A stretch of DNA of 64,000 nt from positions 1 to 64,000 of the forward strand of contig JAGBJY010000006.1 in assembly GCA_017934185.1 (NCBI GenBank), in the 5' to 3' direction. The number at the start of each line of letters is the position of its first letter. Position 1 is the first letter of the stretch. Shown one piece after another: positions 24,015 to 34,146 of the stretch. Origin of the DNA: Bacteroidales bacterium (lineage in GTDB: Bacteria; Bacteroidota; Bacteroidia; Bacteroidales; UBA932). A program made the translations under genes and the position numbers. A model generated the notes under the pieces. It had not been told where the DNA came from and searched no databases. It saw only the letters and a list, made by a program, of their open reading frames with translations.

Positions 24015-25805
24015 TTAAGCCGATTCAATGGTCCTGGCAATTTTCTCAATGTTCAGGCTGCGGGCCGATGCATCGATGATGTCTTTGTAAACGCCGCCTT
24101 TCTTGTACACCTCGTCAGGGTCTCCGGACTGTTCCACCCGCCCTTGCTGAAGGGCGTAAACCATCTCGCTGTCAATGATTTGGGAGATGTTGTGGGAGAT
24201 GATAATCACAGTGCGGTCTTTCTTGATGGCGTCAATACTGTTCTTGATTTGCTCCGTGGCAATGGCATCCAGGCTGGCCGTGGGTTCGTCCAGGAAGATA
24301 ATGGGCGGGTTCTTGAGGAACATGCGGGCAATGGCAATGCGCTGCTGCTGGCCGCCGGAAAGGTCCGAAGCCTTGTTCTCAAACTGCTTGGGAAGGGCCA
24401 TGATCTGGTCGTAGATGTATGACTTTTTGGCGGCTTCCACCACTTCTTCATGGGTGGCATCGGGCTTTCCGTAACGGATGTTCTCCTCGATGGTACCGTC
24501 AAATATGTGGTTTTTCTGCAGCACCAGGCCGATATGGTCCCGGAGGTAATGCGTATCGTACTCCTTCAGGTCCACTCCGTCCAGAAGGATACAACCTTTC
24601 TGGGGCGAATAGAACTTGTCCAGGAGGTTCACCACCGTGCTCTTGCCGGCTCCGGAGAGACCCACAAGAGCGGTAATCTTGCCCGGTTCTATGGTAATAT
24701 TAACCCCGTAGAGAGCCTGGTTCCCATTGGGATAGGAGAAATCCACGTCTTTCACCTCGAACTTTCCGTGAATCTTTTCCGGTTTGTAGGAACCGCTCTC
24801 TTCCACCTGGTCGTCCGAATTCAGGATATCAAAGAAGCCTTCGGCATAGATGAGGGCGTCGTTCACGTCGTCGAAGATGCGCTGGAGCTGGGTGATGGGG
24901 GCAATGACATTGCTGAAAAGCATCACGTGGTACATGATTTTACCAATGGTCATGCCGGGGTACTCGATGAGTACCAGATAAGCGGTGAGAATAATCACCA
25001 GCACGGTGCCCACCTGCTTTACAAAGCTCTTTACGCCCGCATAATAGAAGCCCACCTGACGCGTTTTCATCTGATTGGCTGTCACTTGGTTCTGCAGGTC
25101 CAACTGCTTCTGTGCTTCAATTCCTTCCCGGTTGAAAGACTTAATGACATTGATGGAGTCGATGATGTTCTTGATGCCCTGGCTTTTGCTCTCCAGATGG
25201 GAGCGCATCTCCCGGCGCCAGCCTTTGAGCCGGCGGGCTTGCCGCCAGGTAATCCAGAAATACACCGGGACAATCCCCAGCGCCACCAGTCCTACGTACA
25301 CATTGGCCGCAAACATCAGAATAAGGGCCAGCGCTGCACTGGTGAACAGGGGCAGGAGGTCAATAAAGAAGTTCTGCACCGTCCGGGAGATGCTGCTCAC
25401 CCCCTGGTCGATACGGGCCTGGACCTTTCCGGTGGCGTTTTCATCGGCCGAAAAATAGGCCATTTTGAAGGTGAGCACCTTCTCAATGACGCTCTGGGAA
25501 AGGTCCCTGGACACAAAAATGCGCATCCTCTCACCGAAGTAGTTCTGCGCAAAAGTGATAAGGGCCGACAGCACCTCCTTGCCCAGCAGAACGATGGAGA
25601 TGATGGTAAGGATGCGGGCCGCGCTGTTCCAGGTGAAATCCGTGCCGATGAGGGCGTTGATGGCATCTACCGTCTTGTCCAGCACAATGGCGTTCACCTG
25701 TTGCATCAGGGAACCGATGAGCGTGAGGATTAGGGTAATGGCTACCAGCAGCCTATAAGGCTTTACAAACGGCCGGATATTTTTGAAAAGTCCGAGTAGA
25801 TTCAT
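24015..25805 (-). CDS. ABC exporter, fused permease and ATPase
   Basis: This is a 596-residue type IV exporter half-transporter: six transmembrane helices (about residues 15-320) and one nucleotide-binding domain with Walker A GLSGAGKST, signature LSGGQQQR, Walker B IIFLDEPTA and a switch His (ISHN). The substrate is unknown; the family moves lipids, peptides or drugs. The start at 25805 (MNLLGLFKNI) lies 19 bases after the hydrolase stop, making it the last gene of the rho-mnmE-hydrolase-ABC run. Confidence 0.9.
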   Translation of the reverse strand: MNLLGLFKNIRPFVKPYRLLVAITLILTLIGSLMQQVNAIVLDKTVDAINALIGTDFTWNSAARILTIISIVLLGKEVLSALITFAQNYFGERMRIFVSRDLSQSVIEKVLTFKMAYFSADENATGKVQARIDQGVSSISRTVQNFFIDLLPLFTSAALALILMFAANVYVGLVALGIVPVYFWITWRQARRLKGWRREMRSHLESKSQGIKNIIDSINVIKSFNREGIEAQKQLDLQNQVTANQMKTRQVGFYYAGVKSFVKQVGTVLVIILTAYLVLIEYPGMTIGKIMYHVMLFSNVIAPITQLQRIFDDVNDALIYAEGFFDILNSDDQVEESGSYKPEKIHGKFEVKDVDFSYPNGNQALYGVNITIEPGKITALVGLSGAGKSTVVNLLDKFYSPQKGCILLDGVDLKEYDTHYLRDHIGLVLQKNHIFDGTIEENIRYGKPDATHEEVVEAAKKSYIYDQIMALPKQFENKASDLSGGQQQRIAIARMFLKNPPIIFLDEPTASLDAIATEQIKNSIDAIKKDRTVIIISHNISQIIDSEMVYALQQGRVEQSGDPDEVYKKGGVYKDIIDASARSLNIEKIARTIESA

Positions 25806-25824
25806 TGGAGAGGGGAATGAGGGG

Positions 25825-26568
25825 TTATCGGCAAAGGAAATCAACGGCGATGTCAATGACCTCCTTACGGCGCTTGGAGAGCAAATGATTCTCTTTTTCA
25901 AGGAGATGCAGCTCGCTGTTTTTATACACCTCGTGGTATTTTTCGCTGTAGGAGTAGGGGACTATACTGTCCTGCTTGCCATGCACCAGGCATACGGGCC
26001 CTTCGTACTGGGCCGATGTCTCATAGATGGGAAGTGTCTGTGCAACAGTGAAATAACGCTTTCCTACCCAATGGAAGAACACCCAGAGCTTCTCCGGCGG
26101 ATTCTTAGGGTCGTAGTGGCGGTTCATCAGAACTCCGTTCAGGGCATCGTCCCGCAGTACAGCCGCAGGGGACAGCTGTACCAGAGCTTTCACCTTGTCT
26201 TTAAGCTTTCCGGCCAACATACCGGCCACTACACCGCCCTGGGAATGTCCCAGAAGGGAAATAGAGGTAACGAAGGGGAATGCCGCCGCCGCATACTGGA
26301 ATACCTGAGAGGCATCCTCCAGTTCCGTAAGCACCGTCATGTCGCGGAATTTGCCATAAGACTTGCCATGACCGTCAAAATCGAAGCGCAGGGACGCAAT
26401 GCCGCGTCCTTCAAGTTCCTTGGCAATAGATTTCAGGGGTTCCAGGTTCTTGTTGGACATGAAGCCGTGCATAAGGATAACCAGCGGACATTTGTCCACA
26501 TTTTCGGGCTTCTGCAGGATGGCACTAAGCGCTCCTTTTGGGGTGGGGATTGATAAGTTAGTATTCAT
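25825..26568 (-). CDS. Alpha/beta hydrolase (serine esterase/lipase-like)
   Basis: The 247-residue protein has an oxyanion-side motif LMHGFMSNK, the nucleophile elbow GHSQGG (Ser near 113), an acid in GKQDSIVP and the His in KENHLLS. It resembles the dienelactone-hydrolase/lysophospholipase branch. There is no signal peptide, so it is cytoplasmic. Its ATG at 26568 overlaps the mnmE stop as ATGA. The substrate is unknown. Confidence 0.88.
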   Translation of the reverse strand: MNTNLSIPTPKGALSAILQKPENVDKCPLVILMHGFMSNKNLEPLKSIAKELEGRGIASLRFDFDGHGKSYGKFRDMTVLTELEDASQVFQYAAAAFPFVTSISLLGHSQGGVVAGMLAGKLKDKVKALVQLSPAAVLRDDALNGVLMNRHYDPKNPPEKLWVFFHWVGKRYFTVAQTLPIYETSAQYEGPVCLVHGKQDSIVPYSYSEKYHEVYKNSELHLLEKENHLLSKRRKEVIDIAVDFLCR

Positions 26569-27977
26569 TTCCCGATGCAATGATTTTGGAATATTTTGTG
26601 CAAAATGAGTTCAGGGTCCAGAAGGTCGTTTCCCAGGATGGAATTGATGCTGGAGAGGGCCGCGTACATATCCTCAGCTACTAGATCTGTAGGGAGATTC
26701 CGGGAGAGGGAAGTGCGGACATTTAGAAGTGCATCTGATGTTTGGAGAAGGGCCTCATAATGGCGCACATTTGTCACAAAGGTAGAATTTGCGTTGGGGA
26801 TGAGCGCACTTTCTGCTTTCAGGAGTTCATTTTTTAACGAGTTAAGGCCTTTTTGGCTCTTAGCGGACATTGAGATAACAACACACTTTTTACCAATACT
26901 TAAAACATAATTGTTAATATTGGTAACATTTTTGTTAACCACGTTTTCGGTTAACAAATCCACTTTATTCATGAGTAAAATGAGCTTCTGGTGCTCAAAA
27001 TTTACACGGGAGGCAATTTCCTTGAAATTGTTCAAAAGGTCGTTTTCATTGGAAGTGACATCCAGGAGAGCCAGCACGATTTCTGCCGTGGAAAGCTTAC
27101 GGAAAGTCCGGTCAATCCCTATCTTTTCTATGGTATCAGAAGACTCGCGGATACCGGCCGTATCCATGAAGCGGAAGAGGATTCCGCCAAGGTTCAGCGT
27201 CTCCTCAATGGTGTCCCGGGTTGTGCCGGGAATGTCCGAAACTATAGCGCGTTCTTCGCCCAGCAGAGCATTGAGCAGCGTACTCTTTCCCGCGTTTGCA
27301 GGCCCCACAATGGCAACGGGTACGCCATGCTTGATAAGATTGCCCTGGTGGAAAGAGGATGCCAAAATCTGGACATGCGAGAGCGTTTCTTCCACGAGGG
27401 ACAGAAGCTGCTCCCGATTCGCAAATTCTACGTCTTCTTCACTGAAGTCCAGTTCCAACTCCAGCAGGGAAGCCATTTCCAGCAGGGAAGCACGAAGTGT
27501 TGCCAGTTCCTGGGAAAAAACACCCTTCAGCTGGTTCATGGCCACGCGGTGAGAAGCTGAAGTTGTAGACGAAATAACATCGGCAACCGCCTCTGCCTGA
27601 GCTAAATCCATTTTTCCATTAAGGAAAGCACGGCGGGTAAACTCCCCAGGCTGGGCAAAGCGGGCTCCGGCCTTCAGAAGCAGGCTCACCAGTTCGTTCA
27701 CAATGTAGGCCGATGCGTGCGTGGAGATTTCCACGGAGTCTTCTCCGGTATAACTGTGCGGGCCGCGAAAGACGGAAACCAGGACTTGGTCCAGGTCCTG
27801 AACTTCTCCATAATGAATGGTATAAGCCTCTGCTCCAGAGACGTTTCCGTGCTTTAATTGAACAACCGAATCAACTATGCGGAAACAATCCGGACCACTG
27901 AGCCGCACAATGGAAATTGCTCCGGTACCAGGGGTGGTGGCCGGAGCAACGATGGTGTCTGAATAGAGATTCTTCAC
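26565..27977 (-). CDS. mnmE: tRNA modification GTPase MnmE
   Basis: This 470-residue protein has the N-terminal tetrahydrofolate-binding domain (TIVAPATTPGTGAISIVRLS), a helical domain, and an inserted Ras-like G domain: GPANAGKST, DIPGTTRD, DTAGIRES, NKVDLL. It ends in CIGK, the conserved C-terminal Cys motif. MnmE with MnmG makes the carboxymethylaminomethyl group of wobble U34 in several tRNAs. It lies 18 bases after rho and has no evident own promoter. Codon 470 runs into the hydrolase ATG. Confidence 0.97.
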   Translation of the reverse strand: MKNLYSDTIVAPATTPGTGAISIVRLSGPDCFRIVDSVVQLKHGNVSGAEAYTIHYGEVQDLDQVLVSVFRGPHSYTGEDSVEISTHASAYIVNELVSLLLKAGARFAQPGEFTRRAFLNGKMDLAQAEAVADVISSTTSASHRVAMNQLKGVFSQELATLRASLLEMASLLELELDFSEEDVEFANREQLLSLVEETLSHVQILASSFHQGNLIKHGVPVAIVGPANAGKSTLLNALLGEERAIVSDIPGTTRDTIEETLNLGGILFRFMDTAGIRESSDTIEKIGIDRTFRKLSTAEIVLALLDVTSNENDLLNNFKEIASRVNFEHQKLILLMNKVDLLTENVVNKNVTNINNYVLSIGKKCVVISMSAKSQKGLNSLKNELLKAESALIPNANSTFVTNVRHYEALLQTSDALLNVRTSLSRNLPTDLVAEDMYAALSSINSILGNDLLDPELILHKIFQNHCIGK

Positions 27978-27995
27978 TTCGTTCAGAATGACAGA

Positions 27996-29777
27996 TTAGT
28001 CATATCTTCCTAACTTGGACATATTGTCGACAAGTTCCTTGTTGGTCTTGAACTCGTCCATATGCTGCTGCATCCAGGTCATGGACTCTACGGGGTTCAT
28101 ATCGGCCAGGAGCTTTCTCAGAATCCAGATGCGGTTGTTGGTGTAGGCATCGTAGAGGAGGTCGTCGCGGCGGGTGCTGGACAGCACCAGGTTCACGGCA
28201 GGGAAGATGCGCTTGTTGGAGAGGTTGCGGTCCAGCTGGAGTTCCATGTTGCCGGTACCCTTGAATTCCTCGAAGATAACGTCGTCCATCTTGGAGCCGG
28301 TTTCCGTCAGGGCGGTGGCCAGGATGGTGAGGGAACCGCCTCCTTCGATATTACGGGCAGCACCGAAGAAACGCTTGGGTTTCTGTAGGGCATTGGCATC
28401 TACACCGCCGGTGAGCACCTTGCCCGATGCCGGCTGTACCGTATTATACGCACGCGCAAGGCGGGTGATGGAATCCAGGAGAATGACCACGTCATGGCCG
28501 CATTCCACCAGACGGCGGGCTTTGTCCAGAATCATGTTGGCCACTTTCACATGGTGCTCGGCGGGTTCGTCGAAGGTAGAGGCCACCACTTCGGCCTTTA
28601 CGCTGCGCTGCATGTCCGTGACTTCTTCCGGGCGCTCGTCAATCAGGAGCACAATCTCGTACACTTCCGGATGATTGTCGGCAATAGCATTGGCAATGGC
28701 CTTGAGGAGCATGGTTTTACCCGTTTTGGGCTGGGCAACAATAAGACCGCGCTGTCCCTTGCCGATGGGCGTAAACATGTCCACAATGCGGATGGAGAGG
28801 TCTTTCTCATGACCGTGGCCCAGCAGGTTGAACTTCTCCGTAGGGAAGAGGGGCGTCAGGAAATCAAACGGAACACGGTCCCGCACAAATTCCGGCGTCC
28901 GGCCATTGATGTATTTGATTTTCACCAGCGGGAAATACTTGTCTCCTTCGCGGGGAGGCCTGATTTCACCGGTTACGGTATCGCCGTTCTTGAGGGCGTT
29001 TTGCTTGATTTGCTGCTGGGAAACGTAGATATCGTCGGGGGAGTTCAAGTAGTTATAATCGGAAGAGCGCAGGAAACCATAGCCGTCCGGCATAATCTCC
29101 AGCACACCGGTGGCTTCCACAGAACCCTCGAACTCAATGCGTGGCGGGCGCTGGAAATTCTGAGGCTGAGCCGGAGCTTGCGCCTGGGGTTGCGGCTGCG
29201 GCTGGCGGGGCTGCTTAGGCTGCTGCACAGGCTGCGCCTTTTCCTCCTTCTGCGCTTCATCTTCTTTCAAGTCGTCAAACAGACTGTGTATAAACTGTTT
29301 GCCGTCCACTTCGGGGGCTTTCTCCTGGACCGGTTCCTGAATAACAACCGGCTCTGCCGCCGCAGCCTTGGGCTTACGGCCGCGCTTTTTCTTAGGCTGC
29401 TCCGCAACGGGAGCAACGGGAGCAACGGGCGCAACAGGCGCTTCGGCCACTACCGCGGGCTGTCCGGCCTCCTTTTTCTTTTTCCGGGGCTTGCTGGGTG
29501 CCGCTTCCTCTGCCGAGGGTGCCGGTACGGGGGCTTCAGGAGCTGCCGCGGCGGCGGCTACCGGCTCCGGATTCTTGCGGGGGCGTCCCGGTTTTCTCTT
29601 GGGCTTGGGCTGGGAATCCTGCGGTTTCTTGGATTCTACCAGGGCCTCGGCATCCAAAATAGAGGCGCGCAGGACAGAGAGCTCCGTTTTTTTAGCTCCT
29701 TTGATGTTTAACGACTCTGCAATGGACCTGACCTGGTCCTCACTCATTTCTCTAAGCTCTTGTAAGTTATGGGGCAT
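27996..29777 (-). CDS. rho: Transcription termination factor Rho
   Basis: The 593-residue protein is much longer than the E. coli form (419). After a short Rho_N domain (residues 1-42) comes a Pro/Ala/Lys/Gln-rich arm of about 180 residues with AT-hook-like patches ([20 protein letters not shown]). The cold-shock RNA-binding domain starts with [14 protein letters not shown], and the ATPase has [20 protein letters not shown] and the R-loop/Q-loop region. A disordered Rho arm is known in gut Bacteroides and is linked there to condensate formation. The start at 29777 (MPHNLQELR) is fixed by the promoter at 29832-29861, which excludes the longer frame from 29834. Confidence 0.96.
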   Translation of the reverse strand: MPHNLQELREMSEDQVRSIAESLNIKGAKKTELSVLRASILDAEALVESKKPQDSQPKPKRKPGRPRKNPEPVAAAAAAPEAPVPAPSAEEAAPSKPRKKKKEAGQPAVVAEAPVAPVAPVAPVAEQPKKKRGRKPKAAAAEPVVIQEPVQEKAPEVDGKQFIHSLFDDLKEDEAQKEEKAQPVQQPKQPRQPQPQPQAQAPAQPQNFQRPPRIEFEGSVEATGVLEIMPDGYGFLRSSDYNYLNSPDDIYVSQQQIKQNALKNGDTVTGEIRPPREGDKYFPLVKIKYINGRTPEFVRDRVPFDFLTPLFPTEKFNLLGHGHEKDLSIRIVDMFTPIGKGQRGLIVAQPKTGKTMLLKAIANAIADNHPEVYEIVLLIDERPEEVTDMQRSVKAEVVASTFDEPAEHHVKVANMILDKARRLVECGHDVVILLDSITRLARAYNTVQPASGKVLTGGVDANALQKPKRFFGAARNIEGGGSLTILATALTETGSKMDDVIFEEFKGTGNMELQLDRNLSNKRIFPAVNLVLSSTRRDDLLYDAYTNNRIWILRKLLADMNPVESMTWMQQHMDEFKTNKELVDNMSKLGRYD

Positions 29778-29831
29778 ACTTTCAAAAGAATATTTTCGGT
29801 AAAAGAAGGCATCCCGACCGGAATACCACTG

Positions 29832-29861
29832 CAAATATACAATTAATTTTTAATAAAGCAA
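29832..29861 (-). promoter_or_regulatory. rho promoter
   Basis: On the minus strand TTG (29861-29859), a 19-base spacer and TATATTTG (29839-29832). The predicted start near 29826 gives a leader of about 49 nt before ATG 29777. Confidence 0.75.
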
Positions 29862-29879
29862 GGGGAAATGGGCTGCAAT

Positions 29880-32762
29880 TTATTGCAGCAAATTGTCCAT
29901 GTAGGAATCTGACTTTTTGTAGCGCAGAAGGTCGGCCAGGGCCGCTGCATTGGCGGCGATGCGGAAGCTGTAGGACTTCCACTGGCCCATAGGCACCCAG
30001 GAAACGGCAATATTGAAGCAGTGAAGGTCGTAGCTGGCGCTGAACTGCGTGGTGGTAAGCCGCATGGCCATGATATCGAAACCGGAGGTGGCCTGGATGC
30101 TAAGGCGGGGGGTGAGCTTGATGTTCCCGCTCATCTGGATGGTCTGCGTAAAGCGGTTGTTCTCAACCAATTGCTGTGTTGTAGCCTGGTATGTATAGCC
30201 CTTGGAATAGCTGAACGAGTAGCTGAAATTCACCGACCAGGGCGCATTGGGATTCATATAATAGACATAGCCGCCGGGGATGTATTCGCCGGTGATGGGG
30301 TGATAATAAATCCGCTGGTAAGAATTGGCATCACCGCTGCCGCCGCCACTTTTGCTGCCGTCGTTCCCGTTGATGGCGCCTTTTCCGTTCAGGGAGAAAG
30401 AGGCCGACAGGGAAGCGTTGGTAAGTCGGGCAGGGATGCCCGTGGCTATGATATTGAAGCGGTTGATCCGCTTGCCTTTATCGTCAATGGCATAGGGGTC
30501 GAAATTCAGGTTACCGCTGATATTGACTTTGTTGAAAAGGTTGGTAGAAGCCGATACGCCAATGTTCTGCATGCGCAAGGAATCGGCCAGGAAATTATAG
30601 CTGGTGTTGATGTTGAGCTGGTCCAGCAGCTTCACTTTCTTGGAGCCGGTGCCGGTGGTGTCCCGGTAATCCCGCACCTTGGCTTCCAGGTTGTTGCCTA
30701 TGGTAAGCGTAATGGTTCCGCTCTTTCCGCGGCTGGGAGGGGCTGCCGTATTGTGATGGCCGGTGACACTGTAAATATTATACTGCGTGGGCGCATGATA
30801 AGTGCCCCGCTTGTCATAATACTCATCCAGGGTGCGCCAACCATTGAAAGCCGTACCTTTTTCCGGACTATAACTCATTGTCACTGAAGGCGTTATGACA
30901 TGCCGGACGGCCTGAATCTTCCGGTGCTTGCCAAAATTGAACATGCCGTAGATACGCGTGCTCATGGACATGCTTCCGGAGTAGGTATGGGTAACGCCGA
31001 AGCCGTTGAAAGCCGACCCCGGATCGGACACCACCTTCTGCGCCGCAATCTCATTGCCGTCGCGGTCCGTAACCAGGATGGGGTTCCCCTCACTGTCCAG
31101 CTCCGGTTCCAGATACTGCCTTCCTTTGGAGAACATCCAGTTCATGCCATAGTTTACGCTGGGGGTTACATTGATGTATTTGAGCAGCGTGAAATTGGGC
31201 AGGCCAATCTGGAAACTGTGGGTCATGCCGTTGGTCATCTTCTGGAGGGCCTTCACGGCAAGGGAATCGCCGATAGCCTTCTCTCTGTAGGCCACTCCGT
31301 TAGCGTTAGTGGCAATGACATAATTGTCTCCATCCATCACATAGTCCTGCAATTCCCGCAGTTTGAAACTGAGGCGGTTCTGGAAAGAAGTGGAGTAGCC
31401 GAAGGAAATTTTCTCGTAAAACTTCTCCTTACCTACACGGTGCTTCTGTTTAAAAGGATAGAAACGGGTTACCGAGAAGGAGATGTTGGGCAGCGTGAAA
31501 GAGTAGCTGGAGTCCCGGGTATTCTGATTGTGCAGGGCGTTCACGCTCAGGTTGAACTTGCCGTTCCAGTTGTGGGAGTAGGAGATGGAAGAGCCCATCT
31601 GGTTTTGCTGGGCTTCCATTACGGAAGTGGCGTTGTAGCGGTTGTTGGAAGGGCTGGTGAAGTTCACCGAAGCGCTGAAGGAAGTCCCGGGATGTGCCTT
31701 GGAATCCTGCGAGTGCGACCAGCGGAAGCCGAAGTTCCTGGACTGGACAAAATCTGTACTTCCTCTTTCTCCGGTCTGGTCATTGGAGTAGGTGAGGGAC
31801 AGGGTTCCGTTGAACTTATAGTTCACCTTGTAACGGGAATTGAGGTCCACGGCCCAGGAGCCCAGGGTGTAATAGTCGCCGGTGAGGGAAAGGTCGAAGT
31901 AGTCGCCGAAGACAAAATACATACCCATATCCCTTAAATAGAAACCGCGAGCCTGCTCTTCGCCGAAGGTGGGCATCAGGAGGCCGGTGGCCCGGGTGGG
32001 CTTTTTGGGCACAAAGCCGAAGGGGAGGATGATGGGGAAGGCGGGAACTCCGGCCACTACCGGCCAGGCAGGGCCGAAAACCGTCTTCTGGGAAGGTTTG
32101 GTGATGACTTTGGCCATGCTCAGCTTCAGGTAATAGTGCGGCTCTTCCAGGTCACAGACCGTATACATGCCTTTTTTCATGCTGATGGACTTGTCCGGCG
32201 CCATTTTAATCTGTTCACCCTGGAGCAGGCCTTCGGCCTCTTTGGTGACCATGTTGGTGATGCGGGCCTTCTGCGTGGTGAAATTGTAATGGAGTTCATC
32301 CATCTTGTAGGTCTGGCCATTTTCCGTCATCTCCGGCAGGCCTTCCATCTCTCCGGTAGCGAGGTTCTTGCGCCCGCGGGCATACACGATGTTGGTGAGC
32401 ATGTCGTACTCCAGATAATCGGCCGTGAGCTTCATATTCTGATACGTCACCGTGGCTCCGCCATAATAATAGAGGGTGCGTTTCCCGTTGGAAAAATCGG
32501 TGATGATGGAATCTTTGGCCGTGGTAAAGGCGGGCACCTCCAGGGAACTCTTGTTAAGCATTTCCAGCGAGTCCCTTTGGGCTGCGGCCAGGGAATCGGC
32601 CCGGTGCAGGGAGTCTGTGCGGAATTTCAGGCTGTCAATGACAGAAGAAGCAAGCGTGTCCGGCAGCTGACGCAAGCGGCGCGCCTGGGCAGGAATTCCC
32701 GCCAGGAGCACCGAGAGCAGCAGCACCATCGGCAACAGATATCGCAAAAACTTTCTTGCCAC
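29880..32762 (-). CDS. lptD: LPS assembly outer-membrane protein LptD (Bacteroidota type)
   Basis: The protein is about 960 residues. After an N-terminal signal segment ending in GIPAQA, an OstA-like periplasmic domain (GATVTYQNMKLTADYLEYDM) precedes a long beta-rich C-terminal barrel with alternating aromatic strands, the architecture of LptD, which inserts LPS in the outer membrane. The first ATG of the frame (32804) lies upstream of the expected transcription start of the promoter at 32831-32802. A GTG at 32762 gives a better signal peptide (n-region ARKFLRYLLP, then MVLLLSVLLAG), with ATG 32729 as an alternative. The gene is divergent from the amidase gene. Confidence 0.85.
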   Translation of the reverse strand: MARKFLRYLLPMVLLLSVLLAGIPAQARRLRQLPDTLASSVIDSLKFRTDSLHRADSLAAAQRDSLEMLNKSSLEVPAFTTAKDSIITDFSNGKRTLYYYGGATVTYQNMKLTADYLEYDMLTNIVYARGRKNLATGEMEGLPEMTENGQTYKMDELHYNFTTQKARITNMVTKEAEGLLQGEQIKMAPDKSISMKKGMYTVCDLEEPHYYLKLSMAKVITKPSQKTVFGPAWPVVAGVPAFPIILPFGFVPKKPTRATGLLMPTFGEEQARGFYLRDMGMYFVFGDYFDLSLTGDYYTLGSWAVDLNSRYKVNYKFNGTLSLTYSNDQTGERGSTDFVQSRNFGFRWSHSQDSKAHPGTSFSASVNFTSPSNNRYNATSVMEAQQNQMGSSISYSHNWNGKFNLSVNALHNQNTRDSSYSFTLPNISFSVTRFYPFKQKHRVGKEKFYEKISFGYSTSFQNRLSFKLRELQDYVMDGDNYVIATNANGVAYREKAIGDSLAVKALQKMTNGMTHSFQIGLPNFTLLKYINVTPSVNYGMNWMFSKGRQYLEPELDSEGNPILVTDRDGNEIAAQKVVSDPGSAFNGFGVTHTYSGSMSMSTRIYGMFNFGKHRKIQAVRHVITPSVTMSYSPEKGTAFNGWRTLDEYYDKRGTYHAPTQYNIYSVTGHHNTAAPPSRGKSGTITLTIGNNLEAKVRDYRDTTGTGSKKVKLLDQLNINTSYNFLADSLRMQNIGVSASTNLFNKVNISGNLNFDPYAIDDKGKRINRFNIIATGIPARLTNASLSASFSLNGKGAINGNDGSKSGGGSGDANSYQRIYYHPITGEYIPGGYVYYMNPNAPWSVNFSYSFSYSKGYTYQATTQQLVENNRFTQTIQMSGNIKLTPRLSIQATSGFDIMAMRLTTTQFSASYDLHCFNIAVSWVPMGQWKSYSFRIAANAAALADLLRYKKSDSYMDNLLQ

Positions 32763-32785
32763 TTGCTTATTTTTTGCTATTTTTG
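32756..32785 (+). promoter_or_regulatory. Promoter of the exported amidase gene
   Basis: TTG at 32756-32758, 19 bases, TATTTTTG at 32778-32785; predicted start near 32791 and a leader of about 50 nt. Confidence 0.7.
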
Positions 32786-32801
32786 TGCAAAATATAAGGT
32801 A

Positions 32802-32831
32802 CAAAAATACTACTTATTCCATAATTTTCAA
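32802..32831 (-). promoter_or_regulatory. lptD promoter
   Basis: On the minus strand TTG (32831-32829), 19 bases, TATTTTTG (32809-32802). It and the amidase promoter point away from lptD and toward it across 16 bases, so the two transcripts overlap at their 5' ends. Confidence 0.7.
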
Positions 32832-32842
32832 AACCGCGCGCC

Positions 32843-33943
32843 ATGACTTCTGTCCGTTTCCCCTTCCTGCTGGCCATCGCCGCCCTTTTTCTTGCAATCC
32901 CTGTGCCTGCGCAGCCGGGAAAAGCCGTTGCGGGACTTCGCACCGTGATTATTGATGCGGGACATGGCGGAACGGACGCCGGCTGCATCAGCGCCGACAA
33001 AAAAGTCTACGAAAAGAATATCACCCTGGACATTGCCAAACGGCTGGCCACCAAAATCGCGGCGGAGTATCCGGAAGTCACCGTCAAACTCACCCGTTCC
33101 GACGACCGCTTCATCAAGCTGCAGGACCGCGGAAAATTTGCCAATGACGCCGGCGGAGACCTCTTTATCTCCATCCACGTAAACTCTACGGACAAAGGCA
33201 CATCGGCCAACGGTTATTCCGTTCACTGCCTGGGCAAGTCGTCCAACAAGAACCGGGACATCTTTAACGAGAACCTGAATCTGGTCAAGCGGGAAAACGC
33301 GGTTGTAAAGCTGGAAAAGGATTATAAGACCACTTATCAGGGCTATGACCCCGACGATCCCGAATCCTCCATCATTTTCACCCTCATGCAGAACGCCCAC
33401 CTTACCAACAGCCTGGATTTTGCCTCAAGGGTCTTGGAAGCCATGCAGAGCGGGCCCATCAAGCGCAGCAGGGGTGTCTCCCAGGATCCTTTCCTGGTAC
33501 TGGCCCGGGCGGCATCTCCCGCCGTTCTCATAGAAGTGGGCTTCATCACCAACCCGCAGGATTTGGCCGTCATGCGTACGGACGTTGGCCGGGACGGCAT
33601 TGCCAACAACATCTTCAAGGCCTTCCGAAGCTATAAAAAAGCCATCGACGATTCCGTCAAGGCCGATAATACCGCCGCGGAGGATACCAAACCCGCCGAA
33701 GCAGAGCCTTCCGTGCTGTACGGCGTTCAGGTGCTGGCCACTACCAAACAGATGGACCCCAAGGACCCTTATTTCAACGGCTATACCCCCACGGTGGTCC
33801 AGGCCGGAAAACTGTATAAATATATTATAGGCACTGCCGCCACGGCCCGCGAAGTGAAAAATAATTTCCACAAATTCCAGTCAAAATATCCGGATTGCTA
33901 CATAGTGAAAATCGAGAATGGTGCCACAACGCCCGTTCATTGA
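32843..33943 (+). CDS. Exported N-acetylmuramoyl-L-alanine amidase
   Basis: This is a 366-residue protein: a signal peptide (1-24, cleaved after PVPAQ), an Amidase_3 domain with IDAGHGGTDAG, E57-type ligand in YEKNITLD, SIHVNST and catalytic Glu in LIEVGFITN, and a C-terminal segment (about 295-362; LYGVQVLATTKQM...) resembling a SPOR peptidoglycan-binding domain. It acts in the periplasm to split septal peptidoglycan. It stands alone between lptD and dnaA. Confidence 0.92.
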   Translation: MTSVRFPFLLAIAALFLAIPVPAQPGKAVAGLRTVIIDAGHGGTDAGCISADKKVYEKNITLDIAKRLATKIAAEYPEVTVKLTRSDDRFIKLQDRGKFANDAGGDLFISIHVNSTDKGTSANGYSVHCLGKSSNKNRDIFNENLNLVKRENAVVKLEKDYKTTYQGYDPDDPESSIIFTLMQNAHLTNSLDFASRVLEAMQSGPIKRSRGVSQDPFLVLARAASPAVLIEVGFITNPQDLAVMRTDVGRDGIANNIFKAFRSYKKAIDDSVKADNTAAEDTKPAEAEPSVLYGVQVLATTKQMDPKDPYFNGYTPTVVQAGKLYKYIIGTAATAREVKNNFHKFQSKYPDCYIVKIENGATTPVH

Positions 33944-34046
33944 TTTTAAGCCCCTGGAGATAGGTGGAAAGGGGAAAAACGCAAATGCGCTTATTTTTAA
34001 TTAATCAAAATAAGATATATCCTGCCCTTCTCACAGAAGGCCCATT

Positions 34047-34062
34047 GCGCTTTGTAAAGCGC
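34047..34062. repeat. Palindrome GCGCTTTGTAAAGCGC
   Basis: Seven-base arms around GT, about 100 bases after the amidase stop and without a following T-run. It could be a regulatory site or a weak terminator. Confidence 0.45.
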
Positions 34063-34114
34063 TTAAATTCAAGCGGTTTGTAAAACTTTATTTTCAAACC
34101 TTCGTGCATTTAAC

Positions 34115-34146
34115 TTAGGAATAAATTTTTTTAGGAATAAATTTTT
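34115..34146. repeat. Tandem 16-bp AT-rich repeat before dnaA
   Basis: Two exact adjacent copies of TTAGGAATAAATTTTT, 100 bases upstream of the dnaA ATG. AT-rich tandem units are typical of DNA-unwinding elements but also occur in promoters. Confidence 0.6.

Noticed and set aside
29778..29834. Longer rho start at 29834
   Set aside because: The rho promoter lies within 29832-29861, so this codon would precede the transcript.
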